64,000 nucleotides of DNA from positions 2,117,201-2,181,200 of the forward strand of contig OW203984.1 in NCBI GenBank assembly GCA_934047225.1, given 5' to 3'. Positions 45,626 to 59,009 of this stretch are shown one piece after another. Origin of the DNA: Ypsolopha sequella (taxonomy: Eukaryota; Arthropoda; Insecta; Lepidoptera; Ypsolophidae). The notes under the pieces are model-generated. The model worked only from the letters and a program-made list of their open reading frames with translations. It ran no database searches and was not told the DNA's origin. A program made the translations under genes and the position numbers. The stretch's first letter is position 1; each line of letters begins with the position of its first letter.

Positions 45626-46370
45626 CAGCAAATAATATACTACTTGTTAACAAAAAAATGCCTACGACGTAGCAGTTAGACGTTTTATCGCTTGCTACGC
45701 CATAGTGAAATCGTTCCTAAACCTTTATCTTTTGATAGTGGAGTAACCTTGCAATCCCCCTACTCCACTCCGCTCGTTGTCCACCGTGTCAGCCAGATTT
45801 ATGGCCACCCCACTAGCTGAAAAAAATGTAGACGCGACGAAGGAAATTTCGAGCCGTTTTATTCACCCAATATATTTTATTTTGAGGAAATGACGCGATG
45901 GCCTTCCTCGGATAAATGTTGTGGACATTTGTCTCCTTGGCACAGAATCTTTTGCTGCGTTCACAAAGTTAATATTTTATGCGGAACGTGGGGCAAGATT
46001 ATACAGGGAAATTATTTATATTGGATGGTCGGTAGAATTTCTATATTACTATACGAATATCAGTGCAATACTGGAAAATGATTTTGTCATACATAATTAA
46101 AAGAACGAAAAATGCTAACTGATTTAGGAGTCCACGAAAAAAAGTTGTAGTGAAGTCGTTTAATTAATAATGTACACGCGAGCCTCAGTTAACATTAAAA
46201 TAAGTCATAACAATAGGTTTCATGTTAATTTTCATATCATTTGGTATGTAAATGTGCTTGCTATTAATTCGCAGTGTGGTGCATACCGTTTATATTGTTC
46301 TAGCACGCCACTGTGCTATAAACTATACTAAGGTATATTACGCGACAAGCAGGAGGGCTGGCGATTTCAT
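45626..46370. other. No gene recognised
   Basis: The 63-codon frame at 45890-46081 is unsupported. AT-rich with no clear repeats. Confidence 0.45.
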
Positions 46371-46373
46371 ACT

Positions 46374-47210
46374 GACACTAGCTTCTGCCCGCGGCTTCGC
46401 CCGCGTTACCTACATCAAACAAATTACATTTTTTTCAGAAACAAACATTATAAGTGCTCTCACTCCCTCTGGAAGTCAAGGTAGTGCTCGGCCTCGACAG
46501 AGTGCGAAACACGGGAACTCACCGATCAAAGTTTTTCCAAAAAAGTATCAAAATCCCTATCAGTTGTCAAAAAATTACAAATTTGAATACGGCAGCGTAA
46601 TCGGCGACTCCGAATGGCCCTTGATACCGAGTTTCATGCAAATCGGAATACATTTTTGGACCTGTCAAAAAACTGTCAAAACCTGGTGATCATTGAACCT
46701 TGTTCCTGGTCCCTGGCCGGGTCTCCGGTATGGGTTCGGGCGGCTGGTTTTATTTTACCTTGTATAATATATATTTTACCTAACATTTAAATCGTAAATA
46801 TATTGCTACATAAATTAAATAAACCTTTAATTTAGTTCATGTACATTTATTATTTTATTACATTTATTTTCTTTATTAGATTAAATTTGACGTGTAAAAA
46901 GTGTATATATCTATACCTGCTTTGCATAATAAACGATTTGAATTTGTCAAATTAAATTTTTTTTTTGGTCATGTAGCCCCAGCTTGACCGATCACTATCA
47001 CTACGATTAGCCGTTCGGGAGATATGGCCGATCAAAATTTTGGCAATATATTTTTTCTACTTTTTTTTTACATCCTTTCTTAGTGGATGCTTACACTATA
47101 TAAGGTATTTATATGCAAAATTTCAAGTCTCTAGGACCAGCGGCTTAGGCTGTGTGTTGATATATCAGTCAGTCAGTCAGTCAGGACTTTGAGTTTTATA
47201 TATACAGATG
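46374..47210 (+). repeat. CCCGCGGCTTCGCCCGCG element, near-complete, ending in (TCAG)n
   Basis: Starts ACTAGCTTCTGCCCGCGGCT. It contains the CTTGTTCCTGGTCCCTGGCC, CTCCGGTATGGGTTCGGGCG block (inverted copy at 22915-23060) and a LINE-tail-like segment (46870-46950). It ends GTGTTGATATATCAGTCAGT and GTTTTATATATACAGAT, similar to 22740-22860. The 145-codon frame at 46252-46689 crosses its left edge and is not supported as a gene. Confidence 0.7.
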
Positions 47211-49185
47211 TATGTACTCGCCCGCACTCCCGCCATGTCGCGAACTATACCCATTGTTCATTTTCAGAATTTTACCTTTCTTTCTATGAATTATAGGGTG
47301 ACCCTATATTATCAACATTTTCGAATTTTCCACTAGCCACCCCTTCAATGTGTTCTCTGTAGCTATAAACCAATACATCTTTTTTTAAAACAATGTTTAG
47401 GGGGCGCTCACGCAGCTTTAAAAAATTTAATCCCCACTTCAATTAAACGCAAAAAGTTAGCCTTTGGAATGAAGATAATAAAAACATTTTCATTTCATTT
47501 TCTCAGAAGTATATTGTTATGTTATCATTACATACCGTAAAGACAATCCAGAAAGTACTTCATCCTGGAGAGTTATTTCAAGTATCCAGGACGAGTCTCA
47601 ATAAGTATCCAGCAAATGCGTATGCATATCCAATACATACCATATGTATATTTTTTAAACTATCCGAGACTACGAAGTTAGGGATGTGCTTCGACATTCT
47701 TTGTATTTGTCATTGTGATGTCCTTACGCTAGGGTTGGCTCTGACATTTTTTGACTTCGAAATAGTGTGTATCACTCGGGGCCCAGATATTTTGTTCTCG
47801 GGCGGCGTATATTGAATTCCTCGCTACGCCCAGGTTTCTACTATAGAATCCTTCGCTTTGCTTTGAATTCAAAATAACGCCCTCGACGTACAAAATATTA
47901 CTTAGGCTCCATGTAACACAAATAACTATTGTCTACTCCACCTGAAAGGTAGTAGAAAAAGTATCGTTCGTACCGAGTACAAAATGGCTGTTCTTACCCT
48001 CGGATTGTAAGCTTTTGCAAACTTTCGACGTTTGCCTTCGGCTCACGTAAAAATGATAATTTTTCTTACTTTTCATGAACATTTACGCACTGAAACATTA
48101 CGCGAAAACTGCTAAACCAAATCTTATGAGGTCGATGTCAAAAATGTTTGGTGTTAATGACAAAACTGGGTGGAAAGTTTTACACATTTATAAGTCTGGT
48201 AAAGTTTTATAATGTTGATATTATGATTTAATATTTTTTTAATTCCTTTTCCGCAAGTTGTAATTATCGTAATTTTATTTCATTGCACGTCTCTTCAACT
48301 GTAACGGTACCGGTGGAACGTTCGTTTAACACGTTAGCTGCTGCTAGTTTAACACGTTAGCTGCTGCTAGTTAGCTGTCAGCCGTGAAATATATAGCACC
48401 CGCCTTAACACCCACCTTGCACCTTTATTAGTTTTTGCAACTTGAACTGCATATTGCGCTATGTTTCACTACCTGACATCGGGACTAAACATTGTGCAGA
48501 TAAGTGAAACAAATGGAAGACTTTATGTTCTTATGTTACAAATAAAATAGCTGGTAAGATTCTGAAAGCTTTTCATAGCGAAGAAGAATTTTTCGCATTT
48601 TCGCATTACGTCTGCTTATGAGCGTCGGTCGGGAGTCGGGAGATGTTCTGTGGTCGGCAGTGAATCTGATCTTTCTTTGAACAGATCACGTCTACAACAA
48701 ACAATGGCTGTCCGTTAACAGAGCAACTAATATCCGCTTGTGCTCATACACCAGGCGCACATAATTCAAAGCGCGGCGACATTTTTACGATCTCTTAATC
48801 AAGAAATATACGATTGTAGTGCACGATTAAGACTGTACGATTTAGCTGCGGGCGTTCTTGCTAATGCAGTTGTTAAAGTGATAAATAGCTCTTTGTGCCG
48901 CTGCGCGCCTGGTTGCTAAACTACCCTTCTTTTTACGTAAATTAACTAACTGACATTTATTTGACTCGCTACTGTTAGTAATCGCGTTTTCATGACCTCG
49001 TGAAATTATGCGATATGATTTTTAGGTGTGCGGAGAAATGGAAGGAATTGGTGGACCCGAACGACCAAGCAGTAGTGAGAGGAAGGAAAATGTCAAATCC
49101 CATCAGGATTTAAAAGAGAGGCATTTAACCTCATTTTGGAATCATACGTTTTATAGCGATATCCATCGCTTTAAACACTTAAATA
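47211..49185. other. No gene supported; one short duplication
   Basis: A ~24-bp tandem duplication (GTTTAACACGTTAGCTGCTG) lies at 48324-48373. Frames at 47519-47815 and 49026-49253 lack recognised domains or clear splice context. Confidence 0.45.
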
Positions 49186-49204
49186 TTATTAGAGTATTAA
49201 ACAA

Positions 49205-49300
49205 ATATTTTGAAAAAGTTCCTGGCGCCAGGATTCGAACCTGCGACCTCTAGCTTTTACGACAAGTTTGCTACCGACTGCGTCACAGGTACTTATCCTA
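49205..49300 (-). mobile_element. tRNA-derived SINE head, antisense
   Basis: On the minus strand, GTGACGCAGTCGGTAGC (A-box-like) is followed ~40 bp later by GCAGGTTCGAATCCTGGC (B-box match GGTTCGAATCC, plus strand 49230-49241). The spacing fits a tRNA-derived Pol III promoter; no complete cloverleaf with a sound anticodon stem was found. Confidence 0.6.
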
Positions 49301-49616
49301 GATCGTTGAATCTTTTCACCGGTATAGTACAACGAATTTTTTTGTAACTGCTTGATACTTTGAGCTAAGTGATGCATATATTGGGTGTTCACGAGAGCGG
49401 TATGTAATTTTGAAAATGTTACGTTCGACCTTTCTACCCTAAAAAACTGTCCCTAAAAAAAGGAGTATATTGCTTTCAGGGTTCATGTATGTATTTTTCT
49501 TTATTCCATCATATCTTCTGAACGCTTATAACCAATTTGGATAAATGAGGTGTCATTAGAATCTTTGGGTATTAAATAAAAATAAATAATAAAAAATATT
49601 AAAAAATCACGAAATC

Positions 49617-50245
49617 AGGTTAGTTAATCATTTTCTTTTACGGGAATACAGAGAATAGGGTTTCAAGGTTTTCCTTTCGCTAGCTGTTTCTCGGTCTAAT
49701 GTCTGGGTGAATAATATCATGCTTTCCGCCATACTATCGTGTAGGCAACGAGTTAAATTAGTAATGCGGGAAAAATAAGGAATAAATAATGAAAAATATT
49801 AAAAAACACGACTGCCATGATTTCAAAATTAACTTAGTAACGACACATAGTGCAGTCGAGGGACATACAAAACAACACATAACATAACATACAATAAATA
49901 CTTTTTATTGTGCACCGAAATAAAAGAAGTTATAAAATATTTTTAAAAGAGGGGGTGCAATATAATAGGCGGTCTTCAACACGTATCCAATGGTAGAGCT
50001 GTCCCCCGACTGCACTGTGTGTCGTAACGAAGTTCATTTTGAAATTACAGCAGTCGTGTTTTTTTAATATTTTTCATTATTTATTACTTATGTTTCCCCG
50101 AATTGCTAATTTAACTCTTTGCCTACACAATAGTAGTGCGGAAAGCATGATATTATTCATTTGACCGAGAAACAGCAAGCGAAAGGAAAACCTTGAGACC
50201 CTATTCTCTGTATTCCCATAAAAGAAAATGATTTACAATCCTGCT
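49617..50245. mobile_element. Foldback element, ~250-bp inverted arms
   Basis: Left landmarks AATCATTTTCTTTTACGGGA, AGAATAGGGTTTCAAGG, GCATGATATTATTC-type, GTCGTGTTTTTTAAT-type and TGCAGTCGAGGGACA recur inverted to the right of a ~115-bp centre (GTCCCCCGACTGCACTG at ~50001, GACCCTATTCTCTGTATTCC at ~50195). Exact ends and target duplication are not clear. Confidence 0.75.
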
Positions 50246-51735
50246 ATACGCTACTGTGCCGACTATGTTGTAATGAACATCCCACAAGGGACAAATCTAG
50301 AACATCTCTCATTTGCACACCCGCAAGGAAGCTGCACTTAATTATCTGAAGGACCTCATAAAACTGCTACCATTTGATTTACACCTCGTGTTTTATCTCT
50401 ATAATCTTGCAAAAGCAAAGTTTCCCTTCGTCCTGAAATATATGTGAAACTTTCAAGTGAATAAGTTTGCCGAGTCCACAAAACGAGTACAACTTTTGAA
50501 ATATGGATGCTAAAGTGTAATTATGAACTTTTTAAATTTGAATATTAAACTTTTTACATGAACATTTTACTTTAATGTGGCGAGCTTTCTAGCTTGGTTT
50601 TTGTTTAATGTAGAGGCAGTTGAGTTATGCGTTTATCCACTTCTTATTAAGTATAAATAAATAGTGTATCTTTATATTATATAATATTATATTATACTTA
50701 TACTTATATCATTAGGAAACTGTCGTGTATTCGTTGCGAAAATAAAAAGTATATTATCTTGTACACGGAGAAAAAATATTTTTACAATACTACCAGATAG
50801 TTTTGTAAAAAAATACCTGGTTAACAAAAACAGATTTATGTTATGTTAGCTTGAAATATTGTATACATTAGATTGTTCAAGTAAACTGAACATTGTTCAA
50901 GTAAACTGAACAATAAATATAGACGTCACATATAGTACAGTGTTTTCTGTTTAAATGAACTTTATTCAGGTTAACGGAACCAGGAATATTTTCTCGGCGT
51001 AGCATCCCGTAATATCGTCATTGTCTCCGTTTTGGCACCCAAGATTTACCGATAAAATGATACTGCACAAACCGACACCCATACATCGACAGCAGCAGTG
51101 CAACTGAGAGCACTAAAAGACATTATTTACCATTTCGCAGCTCCGAGCACTCCTCGGGAGGCAAATCGTCCAAAATGAGCCATTCGTTCCGAGAATGGAA
51201 CAATTTACACCAACTTCACACATAGGTGCACTAACTCACTGGAAGGAGACGTTTTTATGGTTATTTAGGAAAAAAAGTCCGCTTTCCACTCCGCGGGCCA
51301 ATTTGCAACTTGTTTGCGGCGGTATAAATTAGGGCTCTCTTGTGGGTTTCTTTAAATGTTAGATAGTACAGTGCAGATGTCTAAAAGTTTCAAAACGGCG
51401 GCGGCGGCATAGCATTTGTACGGACGGTATTTAAGTTGCATCACAACTAAACTACACCTCTCTGTTACACTATTTACAAATGCAACGTCTATCTGTCTGT
51501 ACGTTCACTTAAAACTTGAAAGCCATTGTATTAATTTTGATGCTGTTTCCACTGTTCGCTAAGGAGTTTCTTGAGAATTATTTGGAGTTATAATATTGCG
51601 CTATGTCTAAAGGGAGCTAAGCGGCAACCATTTTAAAGAAACAACTTGGACAGAAGCAGTTCATGCAGAGGTTTTATTCAACACCGGTGAAGCCGCAGGC
51701 AGGATAAGAATAATCTATGCTAAACAGCATATATT
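50246..51735. other. No gene supported; one short duplication
   Basis: A 20-bp tandem duplication (TTGTTCAAGTAAACTGAACA) lies at ~50873-50913, and a TATTATAT simple stretch at ~50670-50705. Nothing coding recognised. Confidence 0.5.
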
Positions 51736-51750
51736 CCGCCAGGAGTGTCA

Positions 51751-53718
51751 GAGATGCTTCCGAGTTTGGAATGTCACTCTCACATTCAACACTTCCGAGT
51801 ATAGACTATTACTCTAACATTCAATACTTCAAAGTATGGACTGTCACTCTAACATTCAACACTTCAAAATATGGACTGTCACTCTAACATTCAATACTTC
51901 AAAGTATGGACTGTCACTCTAACATTCAATACTTCAAAATATGGACTGTCACTCTAACATTCAACACTTCAAAATATGGACTGTCACTCTAACATTCAAT
52001 ACTTCAAAATATGGACTGTCACTCTAACATTCAACACTTCAAAATATGGACTGTCACTCTAACATTCAATACTTCAAAGTATGGACTGTCACTCTAACAT
52101 TCAATACTTCAAAATATGGACTGTCACTCTAACATTCAATACTTCAAAGTATGGACTGTCACTCTAACATTCAACACTTCAAAATATGGACTGTCACTCT
52201 AACATTCAATACTTCAAAATATGGACTGTCACTCTAACATTCAATACTTCAAAATATGGACTGTCACTCTAACATTCAATACTTCAAAGTATGGACTGTC
52301 ACTCTAACATTCAACACTTCAAAATATGGACTGTCACTCTAACATTCAATACTTCAAAGTATGGACTGTCACTCTAACATTCAACACTTCCGAGTATGGA
52401 CTATCACTCTAACATTCAAAACTTCCAAGTATGGACTGTCACTCTAACATTCAATACTTCAAAGTATGGACTGTCACTCTAACATTCAACACTTCAAAAT
52501 ATGGACTGTCACTCTAACATTCAATACTTCAAAGTATGGACTGTCACTCTAACATTCAATACTTCAAAATATGGACTGTCACTCTAACATTCAACACTTC
52601 AAAATATGGACTGTCACTCTAACATTCAATACTTCAAAGTATGGACTGTCACTCTAACATTCAACACTTCAAAATATGGACTGTCACTCTAACATTCAAT
52701 ACTTCAAAGTATGGACTGTCACTCTAACATTCAACACTTCAAAATATGGACTGTCACTCTAACATTCAATACTTCAAAGTATGGACTGTCACTCTAACAT
52801 TCAATACTTCAAAATATGGACTGTCACTCTAACATTCAATACTTCAAAGTATGGACTGTCACTCTAACATTCAACACTTCAAAATATGGACTGTCACTCT
52901 AACATTCAATACTTCAAAGTATGGACTGTCACTCTAACATTCAATACTTCAAAATATGGACTGTCACTCTAACATTCAACACTTCAAAATATGGACTGTC
53001 ACTCTAACATTCAATACTTCAAAGTATGGACTGTCACTCTAACATTCAATACTTCAAAATATGGACTGTCACTCTAACATTCAATACTTCAAAGTATGGA
53101 CTGTCACTCTAACATTCAACACTTCAAAATATGGACTGTCACTCTAACATTCAATACTTCAAAGTATGGACTGTCACTCTAACATTCAATACTTCAAAAT
53201 ATGGACTGTCACTCTAACATTCAATACTTCAAAATATGGACTGTCACTCTAACATTCAATACTTCAAAGTATGGACTGTCACTCTAACATTCAATACTTC
53301 AAAATATGGACTGTCACTCTAACATTCAACACTTCAAAATATAGACTATCACTCTAACATTCAATACTTCAAAATATGGACTGTCACTCTAACATTCAAC
53401 ACTTCAAAATATAGACTATCACTTTAACATTCAATACTTCAAAATATGGACTGTCACTCTAACATTCAACACTTCAAAATATGGACTATTACTCTAACAT
53501 TCAACACTTCCGAGTATGGACTATCACTCTAACATTCAACACTTCCGAGTATGGACTATCACTCTAACATTCAACACTTCCAAGTATGGACTATTACTCT
53601 AACATTCAACACTTCCAAGTATGGACTATTACTCTAACATTCAACACTTCCAAGTATGGACTATTACTCTAACATTCAACACTTCTGTGCATGGACTATT
53701 ATTCTAATATTTAACACG
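51751..53718 (+). repeat. 35-bp satellite array, ~56 units, with higher-order patterning
   Basis: Unit: CTGTCACTCTAACATTCAAY, then ACTTCAAARTATGGA. Two variable sites (CAAC/CAAT and AAAAT/AAAGT) alternate in recurring multi-unit patterns. Edge units are more diverged (CTTCCGAGTATGGACTATC, CTTCCAAGTATGG), as expected when recombination homogenises the centre. Confidence 0.95.
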
Positions 53719-53851
53719 TGAACACGGTTTACACTAGGTAACAACATTTTTATATTTTACAGCTATTCAACGCTTAAAAATTTAGCCTGTATGTTTGTCA
53801 TAAAATAACCTCATTAGGTTTTCGTGGAAGCCCCTGGAGCCTTTTTTATGT

Positions 53852-54186
53852 TTGATACTGACTAAAAAGTTCACTTTACATAAAGCGTCTCAAGTTGCCG
53901 AATTCGCTTCTCCTCAGTTCGGCTTCAGCAATATTTTCGGCAATACATCACATTATGGGTCCTCCAGGGACGTCTATTGGCAACCCGATCGCGAGACGCC
54001 AAGCTTTTACCTTGTCATGTGCACGGGGATATTTATAAAATTTTATTCAGCGGTGAAACCGAGCAAGGGAATATCACTTCTGTGACGTGTAGACTCCTGA
54101 GCGATGACCGACGCTCGTCACAGAAAACCTCGCAAGCGAATATCTACGAAATAGTCGATGAAACTTATTTGATTAATATTTATTGA
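53852..54186 (+). other. GC-richer stretch with two overlapping ORFs, unrecognised
   Basis: Frames of 77 and 69 codons overlap in different phases (one ends FSGETEQGNITSVTCRLLSD...NIY). Composition differs from the AT-rich flanks, so a decayed coding piece of a host gene or mobile element is possible. No domain recognised. Confidence 0.2.
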
Positions 54187-54411
54187 TGAAGTTTATTTTT
54201 TGTTATTATTCATACAGAACTTTCCTTTAGCCACTAATGGAAAGTGTTAATGAGATTTAGCATATTTTTATTAACCCTTTCTGTGCCAGAAAAAAAATAG
54301 TATCCCGCCCTGAAAGCCACTATTACAACTTTATGCCTTCATACCAATGATCTTAATACGTAGTCGCTCTGACAGCAAATTTTAATATTCAGTACTAGTC
54401 ATGTTACATAT

Positions 54412-55348
54412 GTCGTGACCAGATCATAGAATTGAACATTTCATGAAATAGTCGACCATTTCATGAAATGATCGCATTTCATGAAAAAGTCAACTGTCAC
54501 TCACCAGATCATTAAATGTTTAACGTTTAACGATTTGGTCAGTGACGTTTGACCATATCATTAATGTAGGTTGTTCATACAAATGTTGATACTATAAATT
54601 CGAAATCTTGTTATTAGGAACTTGATTATTGTTCTTTAAAGTACAAAATCAACAACTTATAAAGCATTAGCACGTATTTCAAGTTACTTATTGTACTACT
54701 TACTCAGGTTAATTTTTTAGAAATAGAAATATATTTATTTGCCACAAAATCAAAAAATAAAAATAAATTTTAATTAATAAATTTATACATATTTTGTTAA
54801 CAAAATGGACCAATCTCAGCATTTGCTGTAAGCTAAAAACATTACAGCGCTGATTTTCAGATTGACCCAATAGAAAAATCAATAAGGATTTAGCAAATTA
54901 GGTATTTTTAAGGAACTTATTTTACTAAATAATACGTAATAATAATCACACCCATCCGGGTTTACATAAAATGAATTAGTTGTTTTAGGAATTTAATTAC
55001 ACTTCACTGAACTTTCTTCCTCAGTTATTGCATTATTAACAACATTAAAAAAAAGAGAATTGTGTAGCGCCGCCAAGATGCATCGCACAAACAATAACAA
55101 TGCGCCATCAGCGCCGCTAGTGGTGAATAAATGTAACTATTTTACGATATGATCATACGATGTTTGACCAGATTATGAAATGGTCTTGTGTTTAATTGAT
55201 TATATCGTCAAACGATATCTATTCATTGATTTGGTCAATCCATATCATGAAATGGTCAACAAACAATGTACTATTCCATGAAATGCGACCATTTCATGAT
55301 ATGGTCGAACATTTCATGAAATGTTCAATTCTATGATCTGGGCACGAC
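54412..55348. mobile_element. 937-bp TIR element rich in ATTTCATGAAAT palindromes
   Basis: Ends GTCGTGACCAGATCATAGAA and TTCTATGATCTGGGCACGAC are inverted with one mismatch, continuing into TTGAACATTTCATGAAAT. ACATAT flanks both sides (54406-54411, 55349-55354). Each subterminal zone carries several ATTTCATGAAAT / CCATTTCATGAAATGG palindromes; the interior has GTTTAACGTTTAACGATTTG and GATATGGTC-type variants. No transposase ORF. Superfamily uncertain: a 6-bp duplication fits neither hAT nor TTAA elements. Confidence 0.8.
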
Positions 55349-55484
55349 ACATATACCATGAAAGTTACAGACAGCTCCTGCCACGTACATACGTACATGA
55401 AATTTTAATTTTTTTGGCACGAGTTTCTTGAAACCTTGGTGACCGAGACAAATCACTTTACTAGTAAATTTATTTATAAATAAT

Positions 55485-55839
55485 TTTTCAATGCAAGTGC
55501 TCGTAAAAGCCCACTTTTTATGCATCAAAACCGAACAGAAAGTCGATTATTTTGCCCTAGGGCTTTATTATTATTATTTTTTTTTATTTATTTACAATGG
55601 TTGGCTAACCTGCAGCCTTTCCTATGTACCATAAATGTGATACTTTTTTTTCCACTATTTAACGGCTCTGGATACAATTCTTTTGAGCCAATCATAATTT
55701 AAAGTTCACAAGATTATATTTGTTTTATTTCCTCACATGCATTGAAAAACGTGTTACGCTCGTTACTGTTGCTACGCTCGTGTTTTAAATCGACCTCGTA
55801 ATTTATTCCTTTTCGCCCTTGTAGCATAAACTACTATTA
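55485..55839 (+). repeat. ~390-bp dispersed repeat, copy 2 (hairpin partly deleted)
   Basis: TTTTCAATGCAAGTGCTCGT through GTAGCATAAACTACTATTA, matching 8637-9028 except for a deletion of part of the left hairpin arm near 55740-55770. Confidence 0.85.
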
Positions 55840-57165
55840 TATACCTACAGGCTGATCAGTAATTAGTAATTTCAAGAATATAAATAAGCTTTCTAAAAAG
55901 ATACAAAATGGCTGCGGGCTTAGACAAATGTCGAAGGGGGTAAATTTGAGAGATAAAAGTTTGTTGGAAGATTCTTTATTTTTGTAGTTAAAAATATCAA
56001 AAACTGTATTCAGCCTTCTGGTTTGAAATTAGAAAAGATGCCCTGACAAGTTTTTATAAAATCATTTTCTAATGGGGGTAAAATATGAGTGAAAGTTTCT
56101 CTGAAAAATTCAAAAATGTTATTAGTAAGACTATTAAAATTAGTAATCAGCCTTTTTGTTCGAAATAAAGGAAAACGTGTTTCAGCATTTTCGAAAAATC
56201 ATCCCAAATTTGTATAGTAAATTTAAAATGTTTGTAGTTGGAAACATCAAAAATTATATTTAGCCTTATTTTGAAATAGAAAATACGTAATCAGTTTATC
56301 TTTTTTAAACGCGAATAAAATGTAAAATTAAATTTTTGCGCTTTTATTAACATTTTTGTCTAAACCCGTACGCAATTTACCAATTATTATATCTTTTTAC
56401 ATATCCTTACATTTTTTTTAGTAAACCTGTAATATTTGAACGATATTTAAAAAAAAACTTATTAGTTACGATTGAGTACCTTTTATTTCTGTGTGATATG
56501 GGAATTTTGGGCATTTATTTATTTTTACAGCAGTCCCCTATTTAACAGCAATTAGAAAAGTATCAGTTAAGTACCCGGAGTGGAGTAATTTTTTTACAAT
56601 AAACAGTTTTTGGTCACAAGCCGGAAAATTTCAAAAAATTCAAATCTTAAGTAATTTGAAAACCACTGATTTCGGACCCCCAGTTTATAGGGTCAAAATC
56701 ATTGCAAATTAGCTCTGGTATCACAACTTACAAGGAACTAGTCGTATTAAAAATCACCCCGTATAAACAACGGAACTATCAAGAAGCTTGAAACTTGTTG
56801 GGATCAACCACTGTGACCTCTATATAGTATTAAAGGTCAGTGGGATTAACACTATGTGCCTAAGATTAAAATACTTTGATCAACGCAAAAACATTGTTAC
56901 ATTAAAGATAAGAATTATAATGCGATAATGCAATATTTCCAATGTTAATCCTAATACCATCAGTCACATGTCAATATTACCGCCATGTCACCTTTCTCGT
57001 GTATTTTTTATCTCTTCAAGATCCCGTCCCTTTGAGATGTATCGAATTTTTATCAGCATCAGTGTGAGGGAGCTTCGACACTTTATATTAGGGTATCGGT
57101 TTCTTTCCCTCGACGTGGCTAAATTTTTATTTTATGACCATATTTTTTGACTAAAATATTTAGGA
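55840..57165. other. No gene recognised
   Basis: Between ~55920 and 56340, phrases of the type AAAATTTGT...TTATATTCAGCCTT..TTTGAAAT recur loosely, perhaps an old, decayed repeat. Confidence 0.4.
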
Positions 57166-57169
57166 AGAT

Positions 57170-57530
57170 AGGTACTAAATATCAACGAAGATAAAGATAA
57201 GGGGGAGTCATACATTTTTTTGTCGTTTTTCAAAGATTTCTCGAAATCAGAGCCAATATAGTTAAGGTATATATTTTTACAATTAGCTTTTTAATATCTA
57301 TAATTTGATTCCCATTTTGGGTTTTTAGGATTTATTATTTTTTCTCTCTTTTGTATGGGGAATATTTTGAACAATTTAATTTTTTTTTATTTTCCGTGTA
57401 ACCCACGGGACTATATAACCTGTTACTTGGGCAAATTAATGCTATTTCTGTGCCAGATTTCAAGTGTTTACCATTAACGGTGCAAAAGTTATGAGACTGT
57501 GACATACGGACGAACGAACGGACAACCAAA
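57170..57530 (+). repeat. GGTTCCG-family fragment (long-form right end)
   Basis: AGATAAGGGGGAGTCATACA, AAAGATTTCTCGAAATCAGA, CCAGATTTCAAGTGTTTACC, AAAGTTATGAGACTGTGACA, GGACGAACGAACGGACAACC match the right half of 39880-41072. Confidence 0.7.
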
Positions 57531-58615
57531 ATGGGCGTCACTGACATTTTCTTGTTGAAAACGCTGTTACAAACGTATTTTTGTATGTTTTTTTATTTCG
57601 TCGCATTAGTGATGAAAAGTAGAGTGCTCAACACTAAAAGTAGAGTGCTCGGCACTAAAAGTCCTGTGATAGATATTATAAAAAGGAATAAGTACATTTT
57701 AGAGAGTGTACGTTTCCATTGTAAAGATAAATCTAAAGGTCTTTATGTTTTTAAGGAGTACATAATGTTTATGAACCTCTATATATACCAATATAAGGTG
57801 AGATTTATTTATGTAGCCAAATTTATACTGAAGACTCGGTATGTGCTCAAATTTCGACGGCCCTTTTTTAAGTTATTTTTCTCGTTTTCCATACAAGCGC
57901 AAGCCCAGCCTCGCGAGCATAGATACGATATCATACTAGTTATTATTCTAACCCGCGAGTCAATTACTACGGTTGGGGCTTGAAATATCGAGGGTTGATC
58001 AACATTTTATTTTGCGTTTGCAAAAAGTGTTATCGATCCGTGATACTAATCACTACTTACCAAGCTTCCGGTATGAATTTGGCTGTATCATTAATGTCAC
58101 CTTATGTCACAGGGATGTAAGGGATTATACGTAATCCTTCGGGATACCACGAAATCCCGGAAGATATCGAAAATCCCAATCGATTCAGACCGTACGGCTG
58201 GACTTAGTAACATGAAATTTGGATTGTAGATTCCTTGTATGACAAACAAGCAAACAAATTTTATTTACAAACAAATTTTATTTATTAAGTATCAAGTCAA
58301 TACAACACAGTTATCGGACACCCCTGTTAATTTCGCAGAACCTGTATTAGTAGTGACCGCACTTTCCTGAAGATTGAAGGGAACAATACTGTATATATAT
58401 TTTTTTTTTTCAAGAATATTTAATGCGTATTTTTCTTAAATACTTTATTCCTTAAATACGCTATCCTTAGTAACTAAAAGAACACATTCTTAAATGTAGG
58501 ATAAACACGTATTCCGTCAGTTCAAACACAACGTTTCAAATCTTCGTTATCATCTGTACTGAAGATGTGGAACTCCCTGCCAGCGTCAATTAATATTCAG
58601 ATAGTTATACCACAG
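57531..58615. other. 150-codon unassigned ORF and AT-rich flank; no gene supported
   Basis: 57531-57983 (+) is open for 150 codons but starts at the edge of a dispersed repeat. It contains a fragment (CTGAAGACTCGGTATGTG) related to the hairpin at 21535, and has no recognised domain. 58070-58330 shows no clear structure. Confidence 0.35.
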
Positions 58616-58620
58616 CGTAA

Positions 58621-59009
58621 AATAGTAGTTTATGCTACAAGGGCGAAAAGGAATAAATTACGAGGACGATTTAAAACACGAGCGTAGCGAGTGTTTTAAA
58701 CGTAACCGAGTAATTTATTGCTCTTACGAACGTGTATCGTACTACGTTTTTCAATGCATAGTGTGAGGAAATAAAACAAATATAATCTTGTGGACTTTAA
58801 ATTATGATTGGCTCAAAAGGACTGTATCTAGAGCCGTTAAACAGTGGGAAAAAAAAGTATTACATTTATGGTACACAGGAAAGGTTGCAGGTTAGCCAAC
58901 CATTGTAAATAAATTAAAAGTAATAATAAAGCCCTAGGGCAACATAATCGACTTTCTGTTCGGTTTTGATGCATAAAAAGTGGGCCTTTACGAGCACTTG
59001 CATTGAAAA
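58621..59009 (-). repeat. ~390-bp dispersed repeat, copy 3 (minus strand, full)
   Basis: Reverse complement of 8637-9028: AATAGTAGTTTATGCTACAA at the left and GCACTTGCATTGAAAA at the right. 58640-58745 forms the hairpin around ACACGAGCGTAGCGAGTGTT. Confidence 0.85.

Noticed and set aside
46252..46689. 145-codon plus-strand ORF
   Set aside because: Runs across the left edge of a dispersed CCCGCGG element, so the frame is a mosaic.
57531..57983. 150-codon plus-strand ORF
   Set aside because: Begins at the edge of a dispersed repeat, includes a fragment shared with 21535, and shows no domain. Expression data would be needed to revive it.
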